DNA of 5,725 nt from Betaproteobacteria bacterium (GTDB lineage Bacteria; Pseudomonadota; Gammaproteobacteria; Burkholderiales; Burkholderiaceae), in contig JABMMT010000331.1 in NCBI GenBank assembly GCA_013205155.1, forward strand, positions 1-5,725, in the 5' to 3' direction. The notes beneath the pieces are model-generated. The model saw only the letters and a list, made by a program, of their open reading frames with translations, did no database searches and was not told the DNA's origin. Of the stretch, positions 1 through 4,935 are shown in pieces. Within the stretch, counting starts at the first letter, position 1; each line of letters starts with the position of its first letter. A program made the position numbers and the translations under genes.

Positions 1-6
1 GGGTTA

Positions 7-106
7 GCGAGCGCGGTTGCAATGAGTAAACCCCGTTTAGGAATCGACTCCCTTCAAGCCTGGGGAAGTGCTGGGATTCAACACTCCTTGCAACGCTCCT
101 TGAAGG
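7..106 (-). ncRNA. SAH riboswitch (S-adenosylhomocysteine sensor) for an off-window gene, probably ahcY
   Basis: Read on the minus strand, this region has the layout of the SAH riboswitch. An 8-bp perfect P1 helix (CCTTCAAG at 99-106 with CTTGAAGG at 51-58) encloses a GAGCGTTGC segment, a small hairpin (GGAGTG at 82-87 with CACTTC at 65-70) and the characteristic CCAGG just before the 3' arm of P1. Further on, GCGCTC (9-14) can pair back with GAGCGT (93-98), giving the pseudoknot typical of the class. A second hairpin (27-31 with 35-39, loop 32-34) sits in the variable linker. Known for the family: it binds SAH in preference to SAM and turns on SAH-recycling genes, usually ahcY, in beta- and gamma-proteobacteria. 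The regulated gene must lie left of position 1 on the minus strand, so ahcY is an inference. The expression platform is not in the window. Confidence 0.85.
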
Positions 107-112
107 TATAGG

Positions 113-130
113 GAAATTGTAATCAATTTC
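113..130. repeat. Perfect 7-bp inverted repeat between metK and the SAH riboswitch
   Basis: GAAATTG (113-119) and CAATTTC (124-130) are perfect reverse complements separated by TAAT. The repeat covers the candidate -10 box of the downstream minus-strand transcript, so it could be a repressor operator. As RNA it would give an AT-rich hairpin after metK, but no U-run follows it, so an intrinsic terminator is less likely. Confidence 0.45.
116..121 (-). promoter_or_regulatory. Candidate -10 box of the promoter feeding the SAH riboswitch
   Basis: The minus strand reads TACAAT (5 of 6 matches to TATAAT). A start about 7 nt further on would fall a few bases before the first P1 helix of the SAH riboswitch, which is where a riboswitch transcript should begin. 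No good -35 box is seen at 16-18 bp, so the promoter may need an activator or may be weak. The box lies inside an 18-bp palindrome (113-130). Confidence 0.4.
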
Positions 131-174
131 TCCATATTTTGCTTCAGAACAACCCAATACTGCCTACGTGATGC

Positions 175-1341
175 TCAGAGCCCTGCAGCTGCCCGTAATG
201 CTGGTGCCTTATCGGTCTGCTCCCAAGTAAATTCTGGCTCTTCGCGACCAAAATGGCCATAAGCAGCGGTCTTACGATAAATAGGACGCAACAGGTTCAG
301 CATCTTCACAATACCTTTTGGACGCAAGTCAAAGTGCTCTGAAACCAATTGTGCAATCTTTTCATCAGACACTTTTCCAGTACCAAAGGTGCTCACCATC
401 ACAGAAGTGGGCCTAGCAACACCAATCGCATAAGAAATCTGAATTAAGCACTTACTTGCTAAACCTGCAGCAACAATATTCTTAGCAACATAGCGACCTG
501 CGTAGGCAGCAGAACGGTCAACCTTAGACGGATCCTTGCCTGAGAAAGCGCCTCCACCATGAGGAGCGGCACCACCGTAGGTATCCACAATAATTTTACG
601 GCCAGTTAAACCACAATCGCCTTGTGGCCCACCGATAACAAAACGGCCAGTTGGATTCACTAAGAAGTTAATAGCGCCCTTAATTAAATGCTTGGGCAGC
701 ACTGGTTTGATGATTTCCTCAATGACTGCTTCTCGCAATTTTTCAAGGCTAATATCTTCATCGTGTTGGGTTGATAAAACAACTGTATCAATTGAATCGG
801 GCTTGCCATCAACGTAACGTAAGGTTACTTGTGATTTAGCGTCAGGACGCAACCATGTCAAACGACCATCACGGCGCAATTGAGATTGACGCTCAACTAA
901 ACGGTGTGATATATGAATTGGCAAAGGCATGAGCTCTGCAGTCTCATCACACGCATAGCCAAACATCAAGCCTTGGTCTCCGGCTCCTTGATCCAAACCA
1001 TCGTCATGCGCCTTATCGACGCCTTGGGCAATATCAGGACTTTGCTTATCATAAGCCACTAGTACTGCACAACCTTTGTAATCAATGCCGTAGGCAGTAT
1101 TGTCGTAACCAATTTCACGCAGCGTGTTGCGTGCTACTTGAATGTAGTCAACGTTAGCACTGGTAGTAATTTCGCCAGCTAAAACAACAAGTCCAGTGTT
1201 ACATAAGGTTTCTGCCGCAACACGTGCAGTAGGGTCTTGAGCCAAGATAGCATCTAAGATTGCATCAGAAATTTGGTCTGATACTTTGTCGGGGTGACCT
1301 TCAGAAACAGATTCTGAGGTAAAGAAGTAATCGTTTGCCAT
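175..1341 (-). CDS. metK: S-adenosylmethionine synthetase (methionine adenosyltransferase)
   Basis: This cytoplasmic enzyme makes S-adenosylmethionine from methionine and ATP, releasing phosphate and diphosphate. The 388-residue product has the usual length for bacterial MetK and all its signatures: GHPDK at 15-19 with the catalytic His16, the ATP-site hexapeptide GAGDQG at 119-124, the long nucleotide/metal region from PTGRF (230-234) to DTYGG (253-257), and GGGAFSGKD at 262-270. The C-terminal YGHFGRE (361-367) is also typical. The ATG start is supported by the conserved N-terminus and by AAGGA (1349-1353) eight bases upstream. A SAM-II-like riboswitch in the leader implies feedback by SAM, and the next gene on this strand probably carries an SAH riboswitch. 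The gene diverges from the acyltransferase gene. No clear intrinsic terminator follows. The enzyme appears intact. Confidence 0.97.
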   Translation of the reverse strand: MANDYFFTSESVSEGHPDKVSDQISDAILDAILAQDPTARVAAETLCNTGLVVLAGEITTSANVDYIQVARNTLREIGYDNTAYGIDYKGCAVLVAYDKQSPDIAQGVDKAHDDGLDQGAGDQGLMFGYACDETAELMPLPIHISHRLVERQSQLRRDGRLTWLRPDAKSQVTLRYVDGKPDSIDTVVLSTQHDEDISLEKLREAVIEEIIKPVLPKHLIKGAINFLVNPTGRFVIGGPQGDCGLTGRKIIVDTYGGAAPHGGGAFSGKDPSKVDRSAAYAGRYVAKNIVAAGLASKCLIQISYAIGVARPTSVMVSTFGTGKVSDEKIAQLVSEHFDLRPKGIVKMLNLLRPIYRKTAAYGHFGREEPEFTWEQTDKAPALRAAAGL

Positions 1342-1347
1342 TGCATA

Positions 1348-1396
1348 TTCCTTAAAAAATTAACACAATCAAATGGACAACTCGACGTGCCAGGAA
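1348..1396 (-). promoter_or_regulatory. Possible expression platform: anti-Shine-Dalgarno pairing in the metK leader
   Basis: On the minus strand, TTCCT (1392-1396) is exactly complementary to AGGAA (1348-1352), which includes most of the metK ribosome binding site. The anti-SD segment lies between the SAM-II-like pseudoknot and the start codon. Pairing would hide the binding site, so translation control is a plausible output of the riboswitch. A 5-bp complement can arise by chance, and I see no proof that ligand binding switches it. Confidence 0.3.
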
Positions 1397-1410
1397 CCAC
1401 AACGGCGACG

Positions 1411-1459
1411 CTTTAGCAGTATTTTTGAATCGCTCTGCAAGTTGCCTTAACTCAGCGAT
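1411..1459 (-). ncRNA. SAM-II-like riboswitch in the metK leader
   Basis: The minus strand can form an H-type pseudoknot of about 49 nt, the size of SAM-II. P1 pairs ATCGCT (1454-1459) with AGCGAT (1429-1434). P2 pairs CTTGCAG (1435-1441) with CTGC-TA-AAG (1411-1419, TA bulged), an A-rich loop lying between the last two strands. Compared from memory with the crystallised SAM-II aptamer, the conserved blocks recur in order: CTGA then TTAA in loop 1, TTGCA just before the 3' arm of P1, and GCTAAA at the 3' end, which contribute to the SAM pocket. The first is followed by a loop about one base longer than in that aptamer. Known for the class: it binds SAM and represses methionine/SAM genes, mostly in alpha-proteobacteria with some beta-proteobacterial cases. 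Position ahead of metK fits. Unlike compact SAM-II leaders, about 70 nt separate it from the start codon. Confidence 0.7.
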
Positions 1460-1465
1460 GAGTGA

Positions 1466-1495
1466 ATTTTATCTGAAAAACGTCAAATCCACCAA
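1466..1495 (-). promoter_or_regulatory. Candidate metK promoter
   Basis: The minus strand has TAAAAT (1466-1471, 5 of 6 matches to the -10 consensus) and, 18 bp upstream, a poor -35, TTGGTG (1490-1495). Transcription would start a few bases before the SAM-II-like pseudoknot, so the whole aptamer would be at the 5' end of the mRNA. The -10 and its position are the main support. Confidence 0.4.
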
Positions 1496-1497
1496 GC

Positions 1498-1512
1498 CCA
1501 AATCAAATTTGG
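1498..1512. repeat. Inverted repeat between the two divergent promoters
   Basis: CCAAAT (1498-1503) and ATTTGG (1507-1512) are perfect reverse complements around CAA. The repeat lies between the candidate -35 boxes of metK and the acyltransferase gene and overlaps the latter. It could be an operator for either promoter, but a 6-bp repeat is also within chance expectation. Confidence 0.3.
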
Positions 1513-1537
1513 CCCTTACGTCATCATTGAATATCAT
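1509..1537 (+). promoter_or_regulatory. Candidate promoter of the acyltransferase gene
   Basis: TTGGCC (1509-1514, 4 of 6 matches) and TATCAT (1532-1537, 5 of 6) are separated by exactly 17 bp. Transcription would begin near 1544, giving an mRNA that is leaderless for the GTG at 1544 or has a leader of about 20 nt for the ATG at 1565. Confidence 0.45.
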
Positions 1538-1558
1538 TAGGGGGTGCGAAAACCCCTA
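1538..1558 (+). promoter_or_regulatory. Hairpin at the acyltransferase translation start
   Basis: TAGGGG (1538-1543) and CCCCTA (1553-1558) form a perfect 6-bp stem with the possible GTG start (1544-1546) in its 9-nt loop. The G-rich arm is the only SD-like sequence near this start. If transcription starts upstream of 1538, the hairpin would hide it; if it starts at about 1544, the hairpin cannot form. Confidence 0.35.
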
Positions 1559-1564
1559 CTAAAA

Positions 1565-2425
1565 ATGAGCCTCAATCTGATTGCTGTGCTTCCCTTATCA
1601 ATAGTTCAGGTAATTGGCGCCTCTTTGGGGGTCTTGGCCTACTTAGGGTCTCGCCAATATCGCTCCCTCTTTCACCCTCAATATCAAGCAGTTGTCACTG
1701 CTAAAAACCTTCCTTTTAAGTTATGGGAGGCCATAAGAGCATCTGGAATGCTGTTTTCTGACAGCTTATGGATTTGGCGTAACCCGCAAAAAGCACTCAC
1801 TTTAGTGGAAGTGCAAAACTGGGATTTAGTTGAGGCGGCCATCAATGAAGGTCATGGACTAGTGATGTTGACCCCGCATCTGGGTGGCTTTGAAATTATT
1901 CCCCGTGTCTTGGCGCAGCATTTTCCAGCAACCATCCTTTACCGGCCATCACGCCAAGCTTGGTTGAATGATGTGGTTGAGGAAGGCAGAGCCTATCCCA
2001 ATATGCACTTTGTACCAACGAACTTAAATGGGGTTCGTCAAATGACTCGCGCTTTAACTCGTGGCGAGGCCATTGGTATTCTTCCCGATCAAGTGCCCAG
2101 TGTGGGTGAAGGAGTGTGGGTGCCATTCTTTGGGCGACCCGCATACACCACGCCACTACCCGCACGTTTAGCTAATCGTAACAACACACCAGTGGTGATG
2201 TTTACTGCCAAGCGAAAAGGCTTAGGTCAGGGCTGGTTAATGCAAGCCACAAGACTCTTGCCTTTATCAGAAGATGCGGCTATTGGCGCCGCTGAAATGA
2301 ACGTCGCCATTGAGCATGCAGTCTTAGTTGCACCTGAACAATTCATTTGGTCCTACAACCGCTACAAGCATCCAACTGGTGCAGAATTACCACCATCACA
2401 TCCGTCTCATGCCAAGCAAGACTGA
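1565..2425 (+). CDS. LpxL/HtrB-type lysophospholipid acyltransferase (lipid A late acyltransferase family)
   Basis: Family members transfer a fatty acyl chain from acyl-ACP to lipid A precursors or lysolipids at the inner face of the cytoplasmic membrane. Counting from the ATG at 1565 (286 residues), a hydrophobic N-terminus (about 1-28) can anchor the protein. The catalytic HX4E motif is His105-LGGF-Glu110, an LYRPSR segment starts at 125, GILPDQVP at 171-178 and WSYNRYKHP at 262-270. These blocks and the length fit LpxL-like proteins of beta-proteobacteria. The start is uncertain: a GTG at 1544, just after an in-frame TAG, adds seven residues, but its SD-like AGGGG touches the start codon, while the ATG has no SD. 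The candidate promoter favours the ATG. The exact acyl donor and acceptor cannot be read from sequence, so no gene symbol is given. dapF follows on the same strand. Confidence 0.9.
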   Translation: MSLNLIAVLPLSIVQVIGASLGVLAYLGSRQYRSLFHPQYQAVVTAKNLPFKLWEAIRASGMLFSDSLWIWRNPQKALTLVEVQNWDLVEAAINEGHGLVMLTPHLGGFEIIPRVLAQHFPATILYRPSRQAWLNDVVEEGRAYPNMHFVPTNLNGVRQMTRALTRGEAIGILPDQVPSVGEGVWVPFFGRPAYTTPLPARLANRNNTPVVMFTAKRKGLGQGWLMQATRLLPLSEDAAIGAAEMNVAIEHAVLVAPEQFIWSYNRYKHPTGAELPPSHPSHAKQD

Positions 2426-2437
2426 GCGCGCCAGAGA

Positions 2438-2557
2438 ATGAATACATCACCAAGCTTGTTCACCAAAGACCAGCAGAGTAATATTGGGTTCATAAGCGTT
2501 TTAAACATAGATCGCCTAGTGAACCCAGTCTTTACAAGTAAACGGAAATACTTTTGA
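2438..2557 (+). CDS. Possible small ORF (39 aa) between the acyltransferase gene and dapF
   Basis: An ATG 12 bases after the acyltransferase stop opens a 39-codon frame beginning MNTSPSLF and ending with a basic KRKYF. Its TGA overlaps the possible TTG start of dapF (TTGA at 2554-2557), the arrangement used for translational coupling. The frame fills almost the whole intergenic gap. The upstream AGAGA is a weak ribosome binding site. There is no recognisable domain, signal peptide or membrane segment. An open frame of this length occurs by chance often enough that it may not be real. Confidence 0.2.
   Translation: MNTSPSLFTKDQQSNIGFISVLNIDRLVNPVFTSKRKYF
2456..2484 (+). promoter_or_regulatory. 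Candidate dapF promoter
   Basis: TTGTTC (2456-2461) and TAATAT (2479-2484) are spaced 17 bp apart, each with a partial match to the sigma-70 consensus. Transcription would start near 2491, about 80 nt before the ATG of dapF. The promoter is weak by sequence, and dapF could equally be read through from the acyltransferase gene. Confidence 0.3.
2485..2527. repeat. 8-bp inverted repeat upstream of dapF
   Basis: TGGGTTCA (2485-2492) and TGAACCCA (2520-2527) are perfect reverse complements separated by 27 bases. No T-run follows, so it is not an obvious terminator. It could be a leader stem-loop or a spaced operator pair between the acyltransferase gene and dapF. Function is unknown. Confidence 0.4.
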
Positions 2558-2571
2558 GCATAACTTCAAGG

Positions 2572-3453
2572 ATGGCACGCAAAATTCGCTTCACCAAAAT
2601 GCATGGTGCGGGCAATGATTTCATTGTGCTCAATGGAATCGATCAAGACCTCAGTGATATCACTCGTGAGCAATGGCAGGGCTTAGCGCATCGTCAATTT
2701 GGTATCGGCGCTGATCAAATTCTGCTGGTAGAGAAAGCTACTCGCCCAGATGCTGACTTTCGCTATCGTATTTTTAATGCTGATGGCGGCGAAGTAGAGC
2801 AATGTGGCAACGGCTCACGCTGCTTTGTCCGCTATGTACTAGATCATGGCCTATCAACTAAAAATCCACTGCGGGTGGAAGTAGCTCACACCATTCTGAC
2901 TCTTACATCTCAACCCGATGATCAAGTTGAAGTAGATATGGGTGCTCCTATTTTTGAACCTGCTCTTGTTCCCTTTAATCCTGAGGGATTAGCAAGTTTG
3001 CAAGAATTTCATGAAATGCTGTATGCCCTTGGGCTCCATTCCCCTGCAGATCATGACGACTGGGTTGGCGTTCTTTCGATGGGTAACCCTCATGCAGTTC
3101 AAGTAGTTGCAGACGTGGATAGCACTCCCGTTTTAGAAGAAGGCCCTGCGATTGAAAATCATCCTGCTTTTCCAAATAAGGTCAATGCAGGGTATATGCA
3201 AATCATCAACCGTAATGCAATTAAGTTGCGCGTATTTGAACGTGGTGCTGGAGAAACCTTAGCTTGTGGCACCGGTGCTTGTGCAGCAGTGGTTTCAGGA
3301 ATTCGTAGAGCCTTACTCGATTCACCAGTCACAGTGCACACTCGTGGGGGAGATTTACAAATCGCTTGGGGTGGAATGGTTGATGATGTAGCACAAGCAG
3401 TCATCATGACTGGTCCTGCGACAACCGTGTTCGAGGGTGAAACAGAAATCTAA
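2572..3453 (+). CDS. dapF: Diaminopimelate epimerase
   Basis: This cytoplasmic, cofactor-independent epimerase converts LL-diaminopimelate to meso-diaminopimelate, the precursor of lysine and of the peptidoglycan cross-link. Counting from the ATG at 2572 (293 residues), MHGAGNDF lies at 10-17, the first catalytic cysteine is Cys78 in CGNGSRC, GNPHAV is at 171-176, and the second catalytic cysteine is Cys232 in ERGAGETLACGTGAC (223-237). Both cysteines of the acid-base pair are present. The protein is somewhat longer than the E. coli enzyme (274), mainly through extra residues around 134-164. The start is ambiguous: the ATG gives the family-like N-terminus ARKIRFTKM, but its AAGG abuts the start codon; a TTG at 2554 adds six residues and has a better spaced CGGAAA upstream. 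The gene converges with pyrE, and its last codon and stop lie inside a shared hairpin. Confidence 0.96.
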   Translation: MARKIRFTKMHGAGNDFIVLNGIDQDLSDITREQWQGLAHRQFGIGADQILLVEKATRPDADFRYRIFNADGGEVEQCGNGSRCFVRYVLDHGLSTKNPLRVEVAHTILTLTSQPDDQVEVDMGAPIFEPALVPFNPEGLASLQEFHEMLYALGLHSPADHDDWVGVLSMGNPHAVQVVADVDSTPVLEEGPAIENHPAFPNKVNAGYMQIINRNAIKLRVFERGAGETLACGTGACAAVVSGIRRALLDSPVTVHTRGGDLQIAWGGMVDDVAQAVIMTGPATTVFEGETEI

Positions 3454-3472
3454 ACAGTGCTTCTGTTTAGAT
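3448..3472. terminator. Bidirectional terminator-like hairpin over the dapF and pyrE stop codons
   Basis: ATCTAAACAG (3448-3457) and CTGTTTAGAT (3463-3472) form a perfect 10-bp stem with a 5-nt loop. The left arm contains the last dapF codon and stop (ATC TAA); on the other strand the right arm contains the same ATC TAA ending pyrE. It is the only strong secondary structure at this convergent junction, so it probably stops or shields both transcripts. The pyrE direction is followed by a U-rich stretch (TTCTGTTT), the dapF direction by none, so intrinsic termination looks better for pyrE. Confidence 0.6.
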
Positions 3473-4135
3473 GCCGTACTGCTCTCGATAAGCTTTAACT
3501 GCTGGTAGATAGGCTCTTAACTCCGTATCGCTTGAGGCAGTTAAAAAAGACATTAAGTCAGCCAAGTTCGCAATCGCAATCACGGGTAAACCAAACTCTT
3601 GCTCAACGGCCTGTACCGCAGACTGATCTCCAAGCTCCGTTGCATTGCCGGAGCGCTCCATGCGATCCAAGGCAATCAGAACAGCCGCAGGCTCTGCCCC
3701 TGCCCCACGAATGAGGTCAACCGATTCACGCACAGAGGTTCCAGCAGAAATGACATCATCAATAATCACTACCTTGCCCTTTACGGGGGCGCCAATGAGT
3801 GAGCCACCTTCACCATGATCTTTTGCTTCTTTACGGTTATAGGCAAAGGGCACGTTGATTCCATCATCTGCTAAAGCGATGGTAGTAGCTGCTGCCAAAG
3901 TGATTCCCTTGTAGGCAGGTCCATACAGCATATCGAATTCAACCTTCGATTCTTTTAAGGCATTAGCGTAGTAACGACCTAAAGCACTTAATCGTGTTCC
4001 ATCGTTAAAACTACCGGCATTAAAGAAATAAGGTGAAAGTCGTCCCGCTTTGGTTTTAAACTCCCCAAACGACAAAACCTTTGCCTCTAAGGCAAAACGA
4101 ATAAAGTTATCTTGATTAGAATTTTTTGAGCTCAT
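3467..4135 (-). CDS. pyrE: Orotate phosphoribosyltransferase
   Basis: This cytoplasmic enzyme joins orotate to phosphoribosyl diphosphate to make orotidine 5'-monophosphate, the fifth step of UMP synthesis. The 222-residue protein is close to the E. coli length (213). It shows FKTKAGRLSPYFFN (26-39) with the conserved substrate-binding lysine, YGPAYKGI (71-78), the flexible catalytic loop RKEAKDHGEGG (101-111), and the PRPP-binding motif VVIIDDVISAGTS (122-134). A conserved LDRMERSG (156-163) follows. The ATG is set by the family-like N-terminus and by GGAG (4140-4143) four bases upstream. The gene diverges from xth with 8 bp between start codons, so its promoter must lie within xth; I could not identify it. 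The stop lies in a hairpin shared with dapF. No pyrimidine-attenuation leader is visible. Confidence 0.97.
   Translation of the reverse strand: MSSKNSNQDNFIRFALEAKVLSFGEFKTKAGRLSPYFFNAGSFNDGTRLSALGRYYANALKESKVEFDMLYGPAYKGITLAAATTIALADDGINVPFAYNRKEAKDHGEGGSLIGAPVKGKVVIIDDVISAGTSVRESVDLIRGAGAEPAAVLIALDRMERSGNATELGDQSAVQAVEQEFGLPVIAIANLADLMSFLTASSDTELRAYLPAVKAYREQYGI
4117..4122 (+). promoter_or_regulatory. Candidate xth -10 box inside the pyrE start region
   Basis: TAGAAT matches 5 of 6 bases of the -10 consensus and would place the transcript start about 15 bases before the xth ATG. A TG four bases upstream is one base off the extended -10 position. No -35 is recognisable. Because the pyrE start codon is so close, any xth promoter has to lie in pyrE coding sequence. 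Confidence 0.3.
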
Positions 4136-4143
4136 AGGACTCC
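4136..4143. promoter_or_regulatory. 8-bp divergent start region with a Shine-Dalgarno sequence on each strand
   Basis: The 8 bases between the pyrE and xth start codons read AGGACTCC on the plus strand and GGAGTCCT on the minus strand. AGGA (4136-4139) lies four bases before the xth ATG, and GGAG lies four bases before the pyrE ATG. Each half therefore acts as ribosome binding site for one gene. Confidence 0.7.
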
Positions 4144-4926
4144 ATGTTACGCATCATTTCCGCGAACCTCAACGGTATCCGTTCTGCAGTGAAAAAAGGC
4201 TTTCTACCATGGGCGGCAAAGCAAAAAGCAGACTTCATTTGCATGCAAGAGCTTAAAGCTCAACAAGATGACCTAGAAGATGCCATTCTGAACCCAGATG
4301 GCCTGTATGGCTTTTTTCATCATGCAGAGAAAAAGGGCTACAGCGGTTGCGGGATTTACACCCCACATAAACCAGATGAAGTGCTTTATGGCTATGGCAA
4401 CCAAGAATTTGATGCCGAAGGTCGTTATGTTGAGGCGCGCTTCAAAGGGCTTTCTATCATCTCGGTTTACATGCCCTCAGGTTCAAGTTCACCCGAAAGA
4501 CAAGAGGCTAAATACCGCTACCTCGATAGCTTCTTACCTCACCTCGTCAAGCTCAAGAAATCCGGACGTGAGATTATTCTGTGCGGTGATGTCAATATCG
4601 CTCATCAAGAAATTGATCTTATGAACTGGAAAGGTAATTTGAAAAATTCTGGGTTTCTACCAGAAGAGCGCGCATGGCTTACCAACTTATTTGACAAGGT
4701 GGGCTATGTGGATGTGTATCGTAAGCTAGAACCTAAAGCAGGGGAGTCCTGCTACACCTGGTGGAGCAATCGCGGTCAAGCCTATGCCAAGAATGTTGGG
4801 TGGCGCATTGATTACCATATCAGCACACCTGGTATAGCTAACTCTGCCAAAAAAACAGCTGTCTATAAGGATCAGCGCTTTTCAGATCATGCGCCTCTGA
4901 TCGTAGATTACGACTGGAAAATCTAA
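4144..4926 (+). CDS. xth: Exodeoxyribonuclease III / AP endonuclease (Xth family)
   Basis: This enzyme of the endonuclease/exonuclease/phosphatase fold cuts DNA at abasic sites and removes 3'-blocking groups in base excision repair, using a divalent metal. The 260-residue length is normal. Catalytic motifs are complete: Asn8 in NLNGIR, Glu36 in QELKA (metal), Tyr109 in VYMPSG, Asp149 and Asn151 in CGDVNIAH, Asp223 in WRIDYH, and the Asp248-His249 pair in SDHAPL. YTWWSNR (204-210) is also typical. The ATG is fixed by the conserved N-terminus and by AGGA four bases upstream. It diverges from pyrE by 8 bp and converges on the permease gene with 9 bp between stop codons. Sequence alone does not separate the exonuclease-rich XthA type from an ExoA-like AP endonuclease. 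Confidence 0.95.
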   Translation: MLRIISANLNGIRSAVKKGFLPWAAKQKADFICMQELKAQQDDLEDAILNPDGLYGFFHHAEKKGYSGCGIYTPHKPDEVLYGYGNQEFDAEGRYVEARFKGLSIISVYMPSGSSSPERQEAKYRYLDSFLPHLVKLKKSGREIILCGDVNIAHQEIDLMNWKGNLKNSGFLPEERAWLTNLFDKVGYVDVYRKLEPKAGESCYTWWSNRGQAYAKNVGWRIDYHISTPGIANSAKKTAVYKDQRFSDHAPLIVDYDWKI

Positions 4927-4935
4927 CGCTTAATA

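Noticed and set aside
1383..1410. Repeated CGACG at both ends of a segment of the metK leader
   Set aside because: The copies are direct, not inverted, repeats and only 5 bp long, so they do not form a stem and carry no clear signal.
1481..1486. TTGACG on the minus strand as a -35 box for metK
   Set aside because: It lies only 9 bp from the TAAAAT -10, and no -10-like hexamer lies at 16-18 bp, so it cannot pair with a usable -10.
1896..2165. Minus-strand ORF inside the acyltransferase gene
   Set aside because: It is antisense to a strongly supported gene with catalytic motifs, has no domain-like features and no upstream SD; the same applies to the other overlapping frames in dapF, pyrE, xth and ampG.
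4080..4096. TTTGCC/GGCAAA inverted repeat near the 5' end of pyrE
   Set aside because: It is a short repeat within conserved codons of pyrE with no U-run or leader ORF; probably coincidental rather than an attenuator.
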